Virus record (IMG/VR): IMGVR_UViG_3300047388_000292
Coordinates: 1 to 64,000 of that record
DNA length: 64,000 bases
Strand: one strand, 5' to 3'
Source of the DNA: a virus
The notes beneath the pieces are model-generated. The model made no database searches, was not told the origin of the DNA, and saw only the letters and a program-made list of their open reading frames with translations. The translations under genes were made by a program, and so were the position numbers. Shown one piece after another: positions 15,924 to 26,434 of this stretch. How positions within the stretch are numbered: the first letter of the stretch is position 1; each line of letters opens with the position of its first letter.

Positions 15924-18812
15924 TCAGATCCACGCCGAGTTCCATGCAACAGTGGCGGAAGGACTCCCAATTGGGTTTGAGCCGGCAAGTTGAAGAATGT
16001 TATCCGCAGGCTGGATCTCAGGCCACCGCTGATTGTTGGTGTCAAACATCTGCATCACCGACGCCCCAGACTTGTTTGTCAGCGTATGGTTGAATGCGTC
16101 AATCTGAACAAAGTCCCCTTGTGCAATCGTCCCGTCTAGCGCGAAGCTAAACCCAGTCGAGAGGTTGTAGAGGACTGGATTTGTGATCCCTCCATTGATC
16201 GTCACGAGCGGTCTCGCGACCCACGTTCCCTTGTTTGTCGCCACGGCCTGCTGCGTCGGACCTGCTGATTGCGTAAGAGGTTGATTCGATGGCAGTGAGG
16301 TGGGGACATTGTATGTAAGCGGATATGAACGAGGGTAAGACCGCCCGAAGTAGACACCTGATCCAGTTAGCAGAGGAACGATTGCACTCACCTGAACCGG
16401 ACACAAGATCCTCGGATCAGATGCTCTCACGGCAAACTGAAAATCTCTCGTGAACCTAGTCCCGGTCGCATTTTGAGATATGTGAGATATCGCCGGCGAC
16501 TGCACGGTTCTAGCATTTAGGACAAAATCACAGGGCATGATTGCGTCTACACGCCAGTCAAGGAACGCCCACTGGCCTCCGAGCTGCGTAGCCGTGAGCC
16601 CAACGAATCCCGATTGCTTGTAACCAAACGCTTGAGCCAGCGCTCCTGTCAGCGTTGTGAAGCAAGTCGCTAGAACAGTCGGAGATTGGACTGCATGCGG
16701 ATCTTGCAAATAGACCGTCGCGACTACCGTGTCGTCGATCGTCTGCATTTGAACCCAGATGATGCTTGGAGTCGAGATCTGAGGACTAAGGGCTGCTGTC
16801 GCCAGTGTTGTCGTCCCAGAAGGCTGAATAGCTTGTATCGCTACCTGCCATGTTGCTCCGGTGTACTGAAGTACAGCCTGGAGATAAGAGTTCGATGCAG
16901 TGGCGGCAGAGATAACACCAATCGACTGCACAGTAGCCGTAGGTTGAAGCGCGACAGATGCCGTCACAACCTCATCGACAAACCCACCGCGAAGATTGTG
17001 GTAAGAGACTGTAGCTCCGCCGCTAAATGACGTGCATCGGCCATTCCCAGGTATCGACAGAGATTGCCCAGACAACTGCGACCAAAAAGCAACCGACTGA
17101 GAATCAAAGAACGCATCGTGCTGGTCCCACCAGTTGAACTTGATCGGGAACTCGGTCAGAGATTGGAGCGCTGCGAAAACAGCTAGCGCTGCGGCTGTCT
17201 GCGACGATACAAGTCCAATTGTCGGAGGAGACCCAAGGACTGCTACAAGATCTCGCTCCATCGCATTGAGTTCAGGTACCGACCCAGCTTCCATTGTGCC
17301 TGCGATCGTAACCGTGTTGTGCGTCGGGATCATTGACTCGCCAATGAGGTAGAGATGGCTCGGAGAATCAACGGAAATACAACGCATCGGGACGCTATCT
17401 ATCTGATTGACAGCAGTGATATATCGGTATTGCTCGTGCTCTGGATAGCGAATCTTGGAGCGACGATAGAGAAGTAGATCCGTCTTACGGCTAAGGCGGA
17501 ACGGACTATCTTCCGTGACAAACTGAACACGATAAGAAATCCCAGTGCATTTTTCGTACAGTCTCGCCCACTTGCTTGTGAGCGTCGGTCGATACCCAAG
17601 TGACCGAGCTAACTCAAGAACTTGGAGCGCAAGATGCTCAAGAGTAGAATCAAACTGAACTTCGCCTTTATCACCCACTGTTCCATCTGTATCGAGCAGA
17701 CCAGCAAGGAGTGCCCGACGTTGTTCGACAGAAGCTTCAAGGTACAAGCGAGGGATATGCTTGTTTCTATAGACGTCTAGATCACGAAGGATAGAAGGAA
17801 CACTTGGCCCTTCTATCGATCGGAAAGAATACGTAATAGGCCCTTTTAGTTTCCTAGTTGCATACCCGTCATGACTGACGTTTTCAATGACCTCTGGGTC
17901 GGCTGAGTAAATCTCTGGACTCCAACGACTTCCATCTCCCAGCCACGCCCCAAACGTATATGGAGCTAATGGAAGCTCTTTTACCACATATTGCAGAGGA
18001 CCAGCAACTCGAACTGCATGATTGACTACTCCATTAGGCCGTGAAGGAGCATGACTGGTATAGAGAGTTGCACGGATTTCTTCGGTTGTATGAATCTTGG
18101 CACTGCCACACCCAGACTTTTCCAACATCTGAATCTTGTGCTGAGCAGATGCGACAGCCGCTTCCGTCTCACTATCAAAGAGACCAATAGGTATGTGGCT
18201 TCTTGCAGGTCCGTAATACGCTAACCATCGGTCACCTTCTCGACATACCCCTCGATATCTAGATGTGGCTAGCTTGCGTCGATTGGAGACCCGAGGTTGA
18301 TGAACACGCTGACGTCGGATACGGGCTTCGAAATCAACTGTCTCCCATAGGTGATCTGCATCGGCAATGATTATTGTTCCATCTGAGAACACAACTTCGC
18401 GACAAGGTCTCCCTGATGGCTGCGGGTAGACGCCTGTGACATTACATGGATGACCAAGATCATCAAATACTTGATCACCTACATGAAGATCACCGAAAAG
18501 TTTCCATCCATTAGGTGTCGGAATAGGATGCGAACATGCGTTCGCTTTTCCGCCCCAATAACTGTCAAACAAAACTTCACCGTGCGCGGCAGGTCGAGGC
18601 TGCCGAGAGTCTCGAAGATCAGGTCCACGCAGTCCAGTGATGTCCTTGACGATGTATCTGTCCGGACGCAATCGATCGTTGATCACGAGCTGGTTGGCGA
18701 GAATGATTGGAGCATTGCGACCGAGCGCAAGCATCTCCGGAATTTCCGGAAAACGATGCTGATAGTTTGGGACCGCAGTCCGTGCTATCTGTTGAGCAAT
18801 AACTGGAGTCAT
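15924..18812 (-). CDS. Minor tail protein containing an intein
   Basis: 962 codons: N-extein residues 1-92, intein 93-499, C-extein 500-962. After splicing the protein would be 555 residues. The N-extein (LRPDRYIVKDITGLRGPD, SYWGGK) and the first C-extein part (TVTIAGTMEAGSVPELNAM) match the start of actinophage distal-tail/minor tail proteins. The rest is strand-rich (GSGVYFGRSYPRSYPLTYN). Cys93 and the closing His-Asn followed by Thr500 give the splice junctions. It lies between small tail genes, after the tape measure gene in transcription order. Confidence 0.8.
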   Translation of the reverse strand: MTPVIAQQIARTAVPNYQHRFPEIPEMLALGRNAPIILANQLVINDRLRPDRYIVKDITGLRGPDLRDSRQPRPAAHGEVLFDSYWGGKANACSHPIPTPNGWKLFGDLHVGDQVFDDLGHPCNVTGVYPQPSGRPCREVVFSDGTIIIADADHLWETVDFEARIRRQRVHQPRVSNRRKLATSRYRGVCREGDRWLAYYGPARSHIPIGLFDSETEAAVASAQHKIQMLEKSGCGSAKIHTTEEIRATLYTSHAPSRPNGVVNHAVRVAGPLQYVVKELPLAPYTFGAWLGDGSRWSPEIYSADPEVIENVSHDGYATRKLKGPITYSFRSIEGPSVPSILRDLDVYRNKHIPRLYLEASVEQRRALLAGLLDTDGTVGDKGEVQFDSTLEHLALQVLELARSLGYRPTLTSKWARLYEKCTGISYRVQFVTEDSPFRLSRKTDLLLYRRSKIRYPEHEQYRYITAVNQIDSVPMRCISVDSPSHLYLIGESMIPTHNTVTIAGTMEAGSVPELNAMERDLVAVLGSPPTIGLVSSQTAAALAVFAALQSLTEFPIKFNWWDQHDAFFDSQSVAFWSQLSGQSLSIPGNGRCTSFSGGATVSYHNLRGGFVDEVVTASVALQPTATVQSIGVISAATASNSYLQAVLQYTGATWQVAIQAIQPSGTTTLATAALSPQISTPSIIWVQMQTIDDTVVATVYLQDPHAVQSPTVLATCFTTLTGALAQAFGYKQSGFVGLTATQLGGQWAFLDWRVDAIMPCDFVLNARTVQSPAISHISQNATGTRFTRDFQFAVRASDPRILCPVQVSAIVPLLTGSGVYFGRSYPRSYPLTYNVPTSLPSNQPLTQSAGPTQQAVATNKGTWVARPLVTINGGITNPVLYNLSTGFSFALDGTIAQGDFVQIDAFNHTLTNKSGASVMQMFDTNNQRWPEIQPADNILQLAGSNPIGSPSATVAWNSAWI
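17316..18536 (-). mobile_element. Intein with LAGLIDADG and AP2-like domains
   Basis: 407 residues. Splicing blocks: Cys1 (CSHPIPTPNGWKLFGDL), a block B with ADADHLW, and the C-terminal blocks VPMRCISVDSPSHLYLIGES then PTHN, with Thr as the next residue. Two homing motifs are visible: TFGAWLGDGSR (whole-protein residues 286-296) and LLAGLLDTDGTVGD (368-381). Between block B and the first motif, residues about 184-230 (SRYRGVCREGDRWLAYYG, IGLFDSETEAAVA) match an AP2-type DNA-binding domain. It should splice out of the tail protein and may cut intein-free alleles. Confidence 0.85.
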
Positions 18813-19159
18813 GTCCCACCAGACGAGTCAAGCTGATCGGTAACCAGCCGAATCAACGCATTTACCTGCTGGGTTAGTGACCGCACCTGAGCACCAATCT
18901 GAGCAACAGTTGGAGGAGCTAAAGCCAAGTAAGCAACGTTGGTGGTTACAGCCGCAATTGCTTTCGCAGTCAATGCATCTTGATTCGCTTCCCGAACCGG
19001 CTGCGTCCAAGTAGTGCCGTCAAACATCCAACCAACGCCCGGCTGTGGAACCACATTCGATACGTCAATCCACGATGAAGGAGCTGCGTCTCCTGAGAAC
19101 TGCTGCGGACCCATAATCACCGTAGCCGGACTGCCGTGATCGAGACACACGAAGATCAT
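18809..19159 (-). CDS. Small tail protein, 116 aa
   Basis: C-terminal half has TAKAIAAVTTNVAYLALAPPT then IGAQVRSLTQQVNALIRL, a helical pattern common in short phage tail proteins after the tip genes. The N-terminal half has a VGWMFDGTTWTQP motif typical of such proteins. ATGA overlaps at both ends. Confidence 0.6.
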   Translation of the reverse strand: MIFVCLDHGSPATVIMGPQQFSGDAAPSSWIDVSNVVPQPGVGWMFDGTTWTQPVREANQDALTAKAIAAVTTNVAYLALAPPTVAQIGAQVRSLTQQVNALIRLVTDQLDSSGGT

Positions 19160-19707
19160 GACAGCGGACTCACCCAGCGGACGGAGAAGTGCTGGTACGG
19201 CCAGTTCGTTGATCCGTAGCAGTTAGTGGTTGCGGTGCCGACATAATGCGGAAATAGGTACTGCCCTGCGGTCATCTTGACGAGCGCCGAAATAACGGCA
19301 TTACCAATCAAGCCCGCACCCGCATCATGTGCAATCCAAAAACAACCCTGCGGCGTGCCAAGGGAGCCGGATCTGTTGGGTGGAAACAGTTGAAGGTCAA
19401 CACCTATGAACACGCCGCCCGTCGCACCCTGATCTATACGAAGGTTCAAGTCAACCTGATACCACCCATCAATGGGGACATTCGGGCCGTTGTTGAAGGC
19501 ATCGTTGCCCATGCCACCCAACAAGTCCTGAGTGGGGAAGGCGAGGTAGCTGGAAGCAGACACCGTGTCCGCTGCCTGCATGTGCCCTACGTAGATAGGA
19601 GGCGCCGCCGGGATCGGAGTAGCTACAAGTCTCTCTAGGATCGCTACTCGATGCTCCAGACTCGTAGGAGCAGGGATATGTTGGGGATTAGTAACTACTC
19701 TCGTCAT
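19156..19707 (-). CDS. Tail fibre-like protein, 183 aa
   Basis: From the ATG at 19707, which overlaps the tape measure stop (ATGA). A short helical N-terminus (LEHRVAILERLVATP, likely trimerising) precedes a jelly-roll-like domain: GWYQVDLNLRIDQGATGG, then AVISALVKMTAGQYLFPHYV and QHFSVRWVSPLS at the end. This is the TNF/C1q-like pattern of receptor-binding tips. Function inferred from fold pattern and position. Confidence 0.6.
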   Translation of the reverse strand: MTRVVTNPQHIPAPTSLEHRVAILERLVATPIPAAPPIYVGHMQAADTVSASSYLAFPTQDLLGGMGNDAFNNGPNVPIDGWYQVDLNLRIDQGATGGVFIGVDLQLFPPNRSGSLGTPQGCFWIAHDAGAGLIGNAVISALVKMTAGQYLFPHYVGTATTNCYGSTNWPYQHFSVRWVSPLS

Positions 19708-22700
19708 GGTGAAGTCGCCGAGTGCCATGCAATCGCCGCGCCCAGATAGCGCGGGTCAGTTGTCTGTGTAGGATTCGTGAGGTTGACATTGATGTTCTGA
19801 GTATTGGTGGAAGAGATCGAAGCTGATCCAGGCACGAATGGGACTCCGATGCCAGATCCACTCGCCGGGTTCGAGAACTGTGGAAGAAGAGCACCCATCC
19901 CAGTAAACATCGCTGCACGGAATGAAGACCACATCGTCGAAGAAAACGATTGAGGTTGCATCAACTGCCCGTTGAGAGTCATGAGTTGTTGGGTATTCGT
20001 TTCGAGTGCTGCCTCGTTCGAAGCGATCTGACCGATCAACCCCTCGAATTGCGTTGTCTGAGCTGCAGTCATCCCCGACTCGAGCTGAGAGATGGGGAGA
20101 GACGTCAGAGCTTGGATCAGTCGGACCCCTGACAGACCTTGCAGATTCACTGCCCCACCAGTCATCCCGGAAAGCTGCGAAATCAAACCTCCCTGTGCTC
20201 CCTGAAGTGCGTTGATCGATCCCTGTGTTACACCGATGGCTGCCGGCACATTTAGGCCACCCTGGATTGCCCCGATCGTCTGAAGCGCTCCGTACAGAGA
20301 TCCGAAAACCCCAGTCTGGAACTGAGAGACACGATTGATCCAATCGATCGTCGTCTGTCGAATCGCAACAGTCTGGTCTGAGAGCGCCTGCGTATTCTCT
20401 GCGATCTGTTCGGTAAGTTGTCCGATCTGGTCTGATAGTTGCTGTGAAAGGGCTAAGTTTCCTTGTTCATTGGCTTGATGCAAGAACCCACGAGCTTGTG
20501 CAAGTTGCCCTCGAAGGTCTGCGCCGGTCTGCTGAAGAACTCCATACTGAAGCTGTGCAGCAATAGTCGTCGCAGCGCCGCCCATTCCCTGCACTCCCTT
20601 GGCGACGACATTCTGCGCAAATGAAGTCCGACGCTGAAGCACATTGTTCTGGTACTGAGATTGCTGAGTAAAGTACTCAACCTGAGCTTGGAGCAGTTGG
20701 GTGGTGTAATCCGCGATCGATTGATTGAGTTGCTGGATCTGCTGCTCGGCTTGCGCGGCGACATCCTTGTTGCCCTCGGCTTGAGCCTTCTGGAGAACTT
20801 TCGTGTAAGCAGTGATCTGGGACTGAGCATTCGAAACAAGTTGATTCGTAACCGACACACCCTCTTGGCCCTTGCCAAAGAATCCACGGTTCTGCATGGT
20901 GGAAACCTGACCTTGTAGCCCTTGACTTTGCAACCCAAGCGTGTTCTGGATGCCTGACATCTGATCTGAGAGTTCAGTCCCCTCTGCCTGATAAAGCGAT
21001 TCTAAAGCTTGAGCGCTTTCGCCGGAGAGAGTCTGTGATCGCCCAACGAGATTTCCATACTGAAGTGCTAGTTTATTCGCCTGAGCGGCAGGGGAGAGAT
21101 GTTTGTTCTGGTTCTTCAGCTCTGAGATCTTCTTCTGAATCAGAGAGATCTTCAAAGCCTTATCTCGCCTGCCTCTAGATGTTACAGGAGTCTCGTTGTG
21201 CGCAACTCTAAGTTGTGTATTGAGACTGCTGATGCTCTTGTTATTTTCTGTAATCTGATGTTGGTCAGACGCACTTGCACGAACAGAAGCTAGTTGCTCA
21301 ATCTGCAACGGTGTATCTGACGCAAGGCTACGCTCACTAACGTGCAATCCCGACGCAAGTTGTGAGAGCACATCATGCTTGGCACTATCGACTAACTTTT
21401 GTTCTCGACCGATATTACGGTACTCAGTCCTGTATGCCCCAATAGTCGCCGCATCCTGTTGCGCTGGAGTCTCTCTCTGAACCGCAAGCCCCTGCTTATT
21501 CACGAAGATCGAGCTTTGCACAATCTTGTTTGACGCCTGAGTAAACATTGCTTGGACAGCTTGATCGAGCTGATCTAGTGGACCGCCTTGAGCCGTAATC
21601 TGACCAAGGTAGTTCATGAACTTAGTGAAATTCCCAACTACATCGTGCAGACCTGTGGAGAGAAGAGTGATCAACCTCGAGATATCCTTGGGAGAAATTG
21701 ACTGAGTCTGACCAGCGGCTGACAACTGAGCCAGAATCTGTATGAACTTCATGACCTGAGGGAGGGATATATTCAGTTGCGTCGCTGCCAAGCCAGCGCT
21801 TCCTGCTGTCCCAATCCCTCCAAACATGCCGCCTGTCTGCGCCGGCGTGATCGCTACATGCTCAGAAGCACCACCTTCTCCAGCAAGGAACATCGTCGGA
21901 TGATCCACAATCCCGTGGAATCCACCAGCGGCCGGAATGATTCCACCTGACTTATAACCAAGGAACTGTCTAAATGAAATACCACCGGGCATTGGTGTTC
22001 CATCGGCATGACCGTTATACCGAGTCAGAGGACCAGTTCCTGCAGCATTCGCCCACCCAGTCTCGATCCCAGACGGCCCACCCATCGCGGTACCAATAAA
22101 TTGTCCCCCTGTGAGTTGCTGCCCGGGCTGCACACCAGGAGTGAAGTCCTCCATGACATAGACGTTCCCGCGTGCAGTCTTATAAACAACGCCTCCTGTC
22201 CCCGGCCAACCCGGCCAGAGCCCGATCGACATAACAGTTCCAGGTAAGACCGCATCTACGCGTCCTTGCCCTCCAAAGTCCACACCCTGGTCAGTGCGCC
22301 CCAAATGAAGCGCTGAATAAGCCCCATGAGCTCCAGATCCTCCAGGCGCTCCAAACGGAACTCCTGCCGCTCCACTAGGAGCCATTTTCGAAAGAAATGC
22401 ATTAGCAGCAGCAGTAACATTTTTCAACACAGCTCCGCCGAGTACTGACCACGCTCCCCCAGGCCCACTCCACTTTGGCTGAGTTATTGTCTGAGCCGCA
22501 CCTGAACTTCCAAGCGCCCCAGGAGGAATACCGCCCTTCAGGAACTGCTTGTAAGCCCCCGACGTATATGTAGCCCATGCCCCAAGCCCTTGTGAACGCC
22601 ACTTCGAGACTGCCATCTTCGCATTTGTCAGCGGATCGAATACATTCCCAGGGAATGGGAGTCCCAAGATTTGCCACAGCCCTGAAGCACCTGAGGGATT

Positions 22701-25700
22701 GTGCGCGTCGACCGCTCCAGTTGACTCAGCCTCAGCGATAGCAGCCATAAGTGCGGCCATGTTGGGTGGTCCGCCAGCCTGATCCCAAAGACTTTCGAGC
22801 TGACCATATGACTCAATCGTTCCTCCTGCCGCATAAGAGCCCTGTAGAACGTGTGGAGCAGACGATAGATACTGAGCTAGCAACGCTCGCTGACGCTTCG
22901 CATGCTTCGGGTCGGTAGTCAAGACAACCTCGGGGTAACCACCCTCAGCAACTTGAATGATCTTTCCGCCCGGACGCGCTGACTCATACCCGCCAGTTGC
23001 ATGATGACCAATCCCCGCAGCACCACCTCCAGTTCCCCCACCGGCTGCCTGGAACTGCAACCAATTCATCGTGCTGATTGGCCCTAGTGTCTTCATGTCT
23101 TTGCCAGTCAGCGCAGGCGCACCCATAGATTTGAGCGCATTATTCATCAGAGTATTGATCGCTACCAACCCGTTTTGCACGCTCCTGGCAGCAAGATTGG
23201 TATTACCAGCGATTGTCTGATATGCGCCGGTCATCACAGCAACAAGAGCTTGTGACCCCTGCACAGTCCCAGTACCAAGGTTCGTGCTGATGTTTGCGAT
23301 GTTAGTCTGAACGACCTGCTTGACTTGCGTAAGAACATTTCCTGTCGTCGCATTGATTCCAGAGAATGTCGAGTCCCACAACTTTCCAGCAGCCACTACT
23401 GCGGCATTGACTGGATCAAGTTGTTTAGCAAGGAGATTTAGCCCTGTACGTTGTTTCGTAGTCAGATCAGGCATATTGGAGATTGTTATGATCTGACCCT
23501 CGAGCTTATGAAGTTGCGAAGTTGACAACTGAGCAGGATCAGTGATTCCCTTCAGCTCTGTCTGCAATTGCTTGAGTGCAGTGCTCGTTGTGGCCGTGTT
23601 GACGCTCTGAGTCAACACACCACCACCTCTCTGGCCTGGCGCTCCTGTTATCACATCACGCTGAGCACCGACAGGCCCCAACAACGATGCAAGCCCTGGA
23701 GCAGTGGTGCCGTGTGATGGGCCTCCGCCAAACAGCGCAGCAACAACGGTTGGCGCAATGAATGTGCCCAACACAGCAGCAATAGAGCCCGCTCCTATCG
23801 CTACTCCACCTGCAGCGGCTCCACTGCCTGCGCCTGCTGCCGCAGGAGCGATTATGCCTCCAGAACCTCGCACAAACCCAGCAGGAACAGCCCCAGTCAC
23901 TTCTGCGGTCCTGATCTCAACACCAGCAACTCCGCCTCCAGAGATCATCGCTTCCCTGATCGCCGCAGCAGCAGCCGCTCCTCCCTCTTCAAATGCGAGT
24001 CGCATCTCTGCTGCCGGTCCCGTCGCTGCTGCCCCACCGCCAAAAGCATTCTTGAGGCTAGTCCACGCACCCCCAAAGTTTCCAGTCGCGAGTGCTTTCA
24101 GGGCTCCGCCGAGTTGACGGATCATCGACAATGGATGAATCACAGCTTTACCAAGTGCACTGAATCGACTGATTGCTGTCGAGAAGTCCCATGCCTTCCA
24201 AGCAACTAGGAACGCCCCGAACGGAATCAGCACACCGTCATTCCACAGTGTCTTGAAGGGACCTCCAACATAGGTTCCTAGATTCACAAAGCCATCGAGA
24301 ATCTTGGTGAATAGCTCAAGGAAGAGAGTGACCGCTTTAGTCAACGGAGGCGCCACGATCATGTAGAAACGACCAAATCCCTCAATCAGAGGGACTAATA
24401 GATTCAAGAGAGCAATAGCTTCTTGCTTGTGTACCTCGAAAATCGTGTGAAGCTGCTGTTGCCCGCGAGTCGACGTCAGCCAGTCATGCAACTTGTCAAG
24501 CATCTGCGTCAGCGTGGTAACGATCGACTGCGCAGTGCCGGCGTCGGCGTGGAAGATCTGGTAAATGTCTTTGACTAGGATCTCAAGAAAATTCTTCCAA
24601 GTCTCGAAGAGGCCTACCAGATGATCGACAAGGTGGGTTACCTTATTCCAGTTACCAGGATCATTCCACTTCGTGAAGAAGTTATCGACCGCAGTGATGA
24701 AGCCACCCTTGAGAAATGTGTTCGCTACATAATCGATGATCTTCGAGACAAGCTCGAACGCCTGCACAAACGCATGTACTGATTTGGGCAATCTCGCAGC
24801 GAATATGTTCTCAAGATCATTGAAGATCTTCTTGCCGGGGCCCTCTATATATTGGAACAGAGGACGTAGTCCAGCGTCGATAATCTTGAAGTTTCTTGTG
24901 GCCGCATTAGCGATCAACTGCACGTATCCGTACGCCACTCCGACGAGTTGCCCGAGGATTGTCGTAGCAGCCTTCCGGGCATTGCCCGTCGCGTTGTCCC
25001 AATGCTTGTTCAGGTTGTCGACTTGCTTCGCGAGTGCAAGTTCCGCTCCGGCACCAGGACCAAGCTGCGACATCTGGAACTTGAGCTGGGCATTCGCTGC
25101 CGTCTGCGCCTGCGCAAGGTTCTGCTGGGCGGTAGCAGCTTGCTGAGAGTTCTTTCCGTACTGCGCAACAGCAGCGTTGGCCTGCGCCTGCGCAAGCGCG
25201 ACATTCTGAGTATTGGTCTGGAGCGTCTTGTAAAGAGCACTCGTGTCAGAGATCGTCGACTTCATCACTGCAGCATCTGCGCCGCCTCCTACGGCAGTCG
25301 TAGCCAGCGAAGCGCCACCGAGTAGAGCTCCGCCTCCCAACGCCCCAGCGGCCGACCCAGCAAGTCCTATACCGGTCATCAGAAGGTGCTCGAGACCAAG
25401 ACCGGCAAAAGCTCCTAACGAACCTGCAGACGCGTACCTAAGTCCAGGCGTAAATCTACCTCCGCCTCCACCACCCCCTGTAAGCAGAGCCCCAAGACCT
25501 CCTCCGCCGCCTCCATCACCTACTGTCAAAATTAGTCTCGCAGCTTCGTCTCGAGCCATCCTCGCTGCGTAAGCAAACTTGATCGCCGCCGACGACGCCG
25601 GATCGAAGCTACGCGCGATCCCATCGAGTTCACGAGCCATCTGGCGATATCCGATTGACGCCGCGTTGGTGTCCATCGTTCCTTTTCGCAACGAGGCAGT

Positions 25701-26432
25701 AAAGCTGTCGTAGCGACGCTGAGTATTCGTTATGCGATCAACAAGTTGTTGATGAGCAGCCTGTTCCTTTTGAATCGCCAAAAGTTGAGCATCAGTATCC
25801 CGCTGTTGCTGCATGCGGATGTCGTGAACCGCGTTTGCATTAGCAACCTGCTGAGCGGTATATGCTGCAAGGTTGCTCTTGGACTCGTTGAGGATGTCCT
25901 GAACAGCTTTGGACTGGAGCGCATATTGCCGGGCTTCCTCCGTACCGACCTCGTACGCTCGAGCAAGCTTCGAGTACTCCTGAGCCAAGCGCTGCGCTTC
26001 GACCTCTTGCTGACGTGTCAGGGTCGTCTGCTTGTTGAAAGAGTCCTGGAGATTCCCCATGACCGCGTCAAGTCGCTCAGCCTGCTCCGCGAGCTTCGCC
26101 TCCTTGTCACCAGCGGTGTCTGCGGAGCGACTGTAATCATCAAGCGCAGTCTTCGCCTGCCTTACATCACTTGTCTGTTTCTGTGTAGCCTGAGATGCAC
26201 GATCAAGCGCTTGACGTTGCTTGTCGAGGCTTGTGGTCGCTTTATCAACAGATTCAGTTGTCTGCTGCAACCCTTGATCGAGCCCGGCGGTCGGGTGAGA
26301 ACGAACCGTCTCCGCGCCGGCGACCTTCTTCAGAGCCTCAATCTCAGCAGCAAGCTTCGCGAGACCGGGGCCAGCTCGGTCGATTAGATCGACGAGAATC
26401 TCAATAAGGAAGGTTGATGAATCCTCAGACAT
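19704..26432 (-). CDS. Tape measure protein with cell-wall domains
   Basis: 2242 residues, setting tail length. Residues 1-310 are coiled coil (AGPGLAKLAAEIEALKK onward). About 320-390 is Gly/Ala-rich and hydrophobic. The stretch to about 1180 is helical. Residues about 1200-1297 look like a lysozyme-like transglycosylase (MAALMAAIAEAESTGAVD, NPSGASGLWQI). Residues about 1354-1494 resemble an M23-type peptidase fold (RTDQGVDFGGQG), but the first His of the zinc site is replaced. The C-terminal third is again coiled coil rich in Gln. At the usual length-to-tail ratio of about 1.5 angstrom per residue the tail would be roughly 300 nm or longer. Confidence 0.9.
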   Translation of the reverse strand: MSEDSSTFLIEILVDLIDRAGPGLAKLAAEIEALKKVAGAETVRSHPTAGLDQGLQQTTESVDKATTSLDKQRQALDRASQATQKQTSDVRQAKTALDDYSRSADTAGDKEAKLAEQAERLDAVMGNLQDSFNKQTTLTRQQEVEAQRLAQEYSKLARAYEVGTEEARQYALQSKAVQDILNESKSNLAAYTAQQVANANAVHDIRMQQQRDTDAQLLAIQKEQAAHQQLVDRITNTQRRYDSFTASLRKGTMDTNAASIGYRQMARELDGIARSFDPASSAAIKFAYAARMARDEAARLILTVGDGGGGGGLGALLTGGGGGGGRFTPGLRYASAGSLGAFAGLGLEHLLMTGIGLAGSAAGALGGGALLGGASLATTAVGGGADAAVMKSTISDTSALYKTLQTNTQNVALAQAQANAAVAQYGKNSQQAATAQQNLAQAQTAANAQLKFQMSQLGPGAGAELALAKQVDNLNKHWDNATGNARKAATTILGQLVGVAYGYVQLIANAATRNFKIIDAGLRPLFQYIEGPGKKIFNDLENIFAARLPKSVHAFVQAFELVSKIIDYVANTFLKGGFITAVDNFFTKWNDPGNWNKVTHLVDHLVGLFETWKNFLEILVKDIYQIFHADAGTAQSIVTTLTQMLDKLHDWLTSTRGQQQLHTIFEVHKQEAIALLNLLVPLIEGFGRFYMIVAPPLTKAVTLFLELFTKILDGFVNLGTYVGGPFKTLWNDGVLIPFGAFLVAWKAWDFSTAISRFSALGKAVIHPLSMIRQLGGALKALATGNFGGAWTSLKNAFGGGAAATGPAAEMRLAFEEGGAAAAAAIREAMISGGGVAGVEIRTAEVTGAVPAGFVRGSGGIIAPAAAGAGSGAAAGGVAIGAGSIAAVLGTFIAPTVVAALFGGGPSHGTTAPGLASLLGPVGAQRDVITGAPGQRGGGVLTQSVNTATTSTALKQLQTELKGITDPAQLSTSQLHKLEGQIITISNMPDLTTKQRTGLNLLAKQLDPVNAAVVAAGKLWDSTFSGINATTGNVLTQVKQVVQTNIANISTNLGTGTVQGSQALVAVMTGAYQTIAGNTNLAARSVQNGLVAINTLMNNALKSMGAPALTGKDMKTLGPISTMNWLQFQAAGGGTGGGAAGIGHHATGGYESARPGGKIIQVAEGGYPEVVLTTDPKHAKRQRALLAQYLSSAPHVLQGSYAAGGTIESYGQLESLWDQAGGPPNMAALMAAIAEAESTGAVDAHNPSGASGLWQILGLPFPGNVFDPLTNAKMAVSKWRSQGLGAWATYTSGAYKQFLKGGIPPGALGSSGAAQTITQPKWSGPGGAWSVLGGAVLKNVTAAANAFLSKMAPSGAAGVPFGAPGGSGAHGAYSALHLGRTDQGVDFGGQGRVDAVLPGTVMSIGLWPGWPGTGGVVYKTARGNVYVMEDFTPGVQPGQQLTGGQFIGTAMGGPSGIETGWANAAGTGPLTRYNGHADGTPMPGGISFRQFLGYKSGGIIPAAGGFHGIVDHPTMFLAGEGGASEHVAITPAQTGGMFGGIGTAGSAGLAATQLNISLPQVMKFIQILAQLSAAGQTQSISPKDISRLITLLSTGLHDVVGNFTKFMNYLGQITAQGGPLDQLDQAVQAMFTQASNKIVQSSIFVNKQGLAVQRETPAQQDAATIGAYRTEYRNIGREQKLVDSAKHDVLSQLASGLHVSERSLASDTPLQIEQLASVRASASDQHQITENNKSISSLNTQLRVAHNETPVTSRGRRDKALKISLIQKKISELKNQNKHLSPAAQANKLALQYGNLVGRSQTLSGESAQALESLYQAEGTELSDQMSGIQNTLGLQSQGLQGQVSTMQNRGFFGKGQEGVSVTNQLVSNAQSQITAYTKVLQKAQAEGNKDVAAQAEQQIQQLNQSIADYTTQLLQAQVEYFTQQSQYQNNVLQRRTSFAQNVVAKGVQGMGGAATTIAAQLQYGVLQQTGADLRGQLAQARGFLHQANEQGNLALSQQLSDQIGQLTEQIAENTQALSDQTVAIRQTTIDWINRVSQFQTGVFGSLYGALQTIGAIQGGLNVPAAIGVTQGSINALQGAQGGLISQLSGMTGGAVNLQGLSGVRLIQALTSLPISQLESGMTAAQTTQFEGLIGQIASNEAALETNTQQLMTLNGQLMQPQSFSSTMWSSFRAAMFTGMGALLPQFSNPASGSGIGVPFVPGSASISSTNTQNINVNLTNPTQTTDPRYLGAAIAWHSATSP

Positions 26433-26434
26433 AC

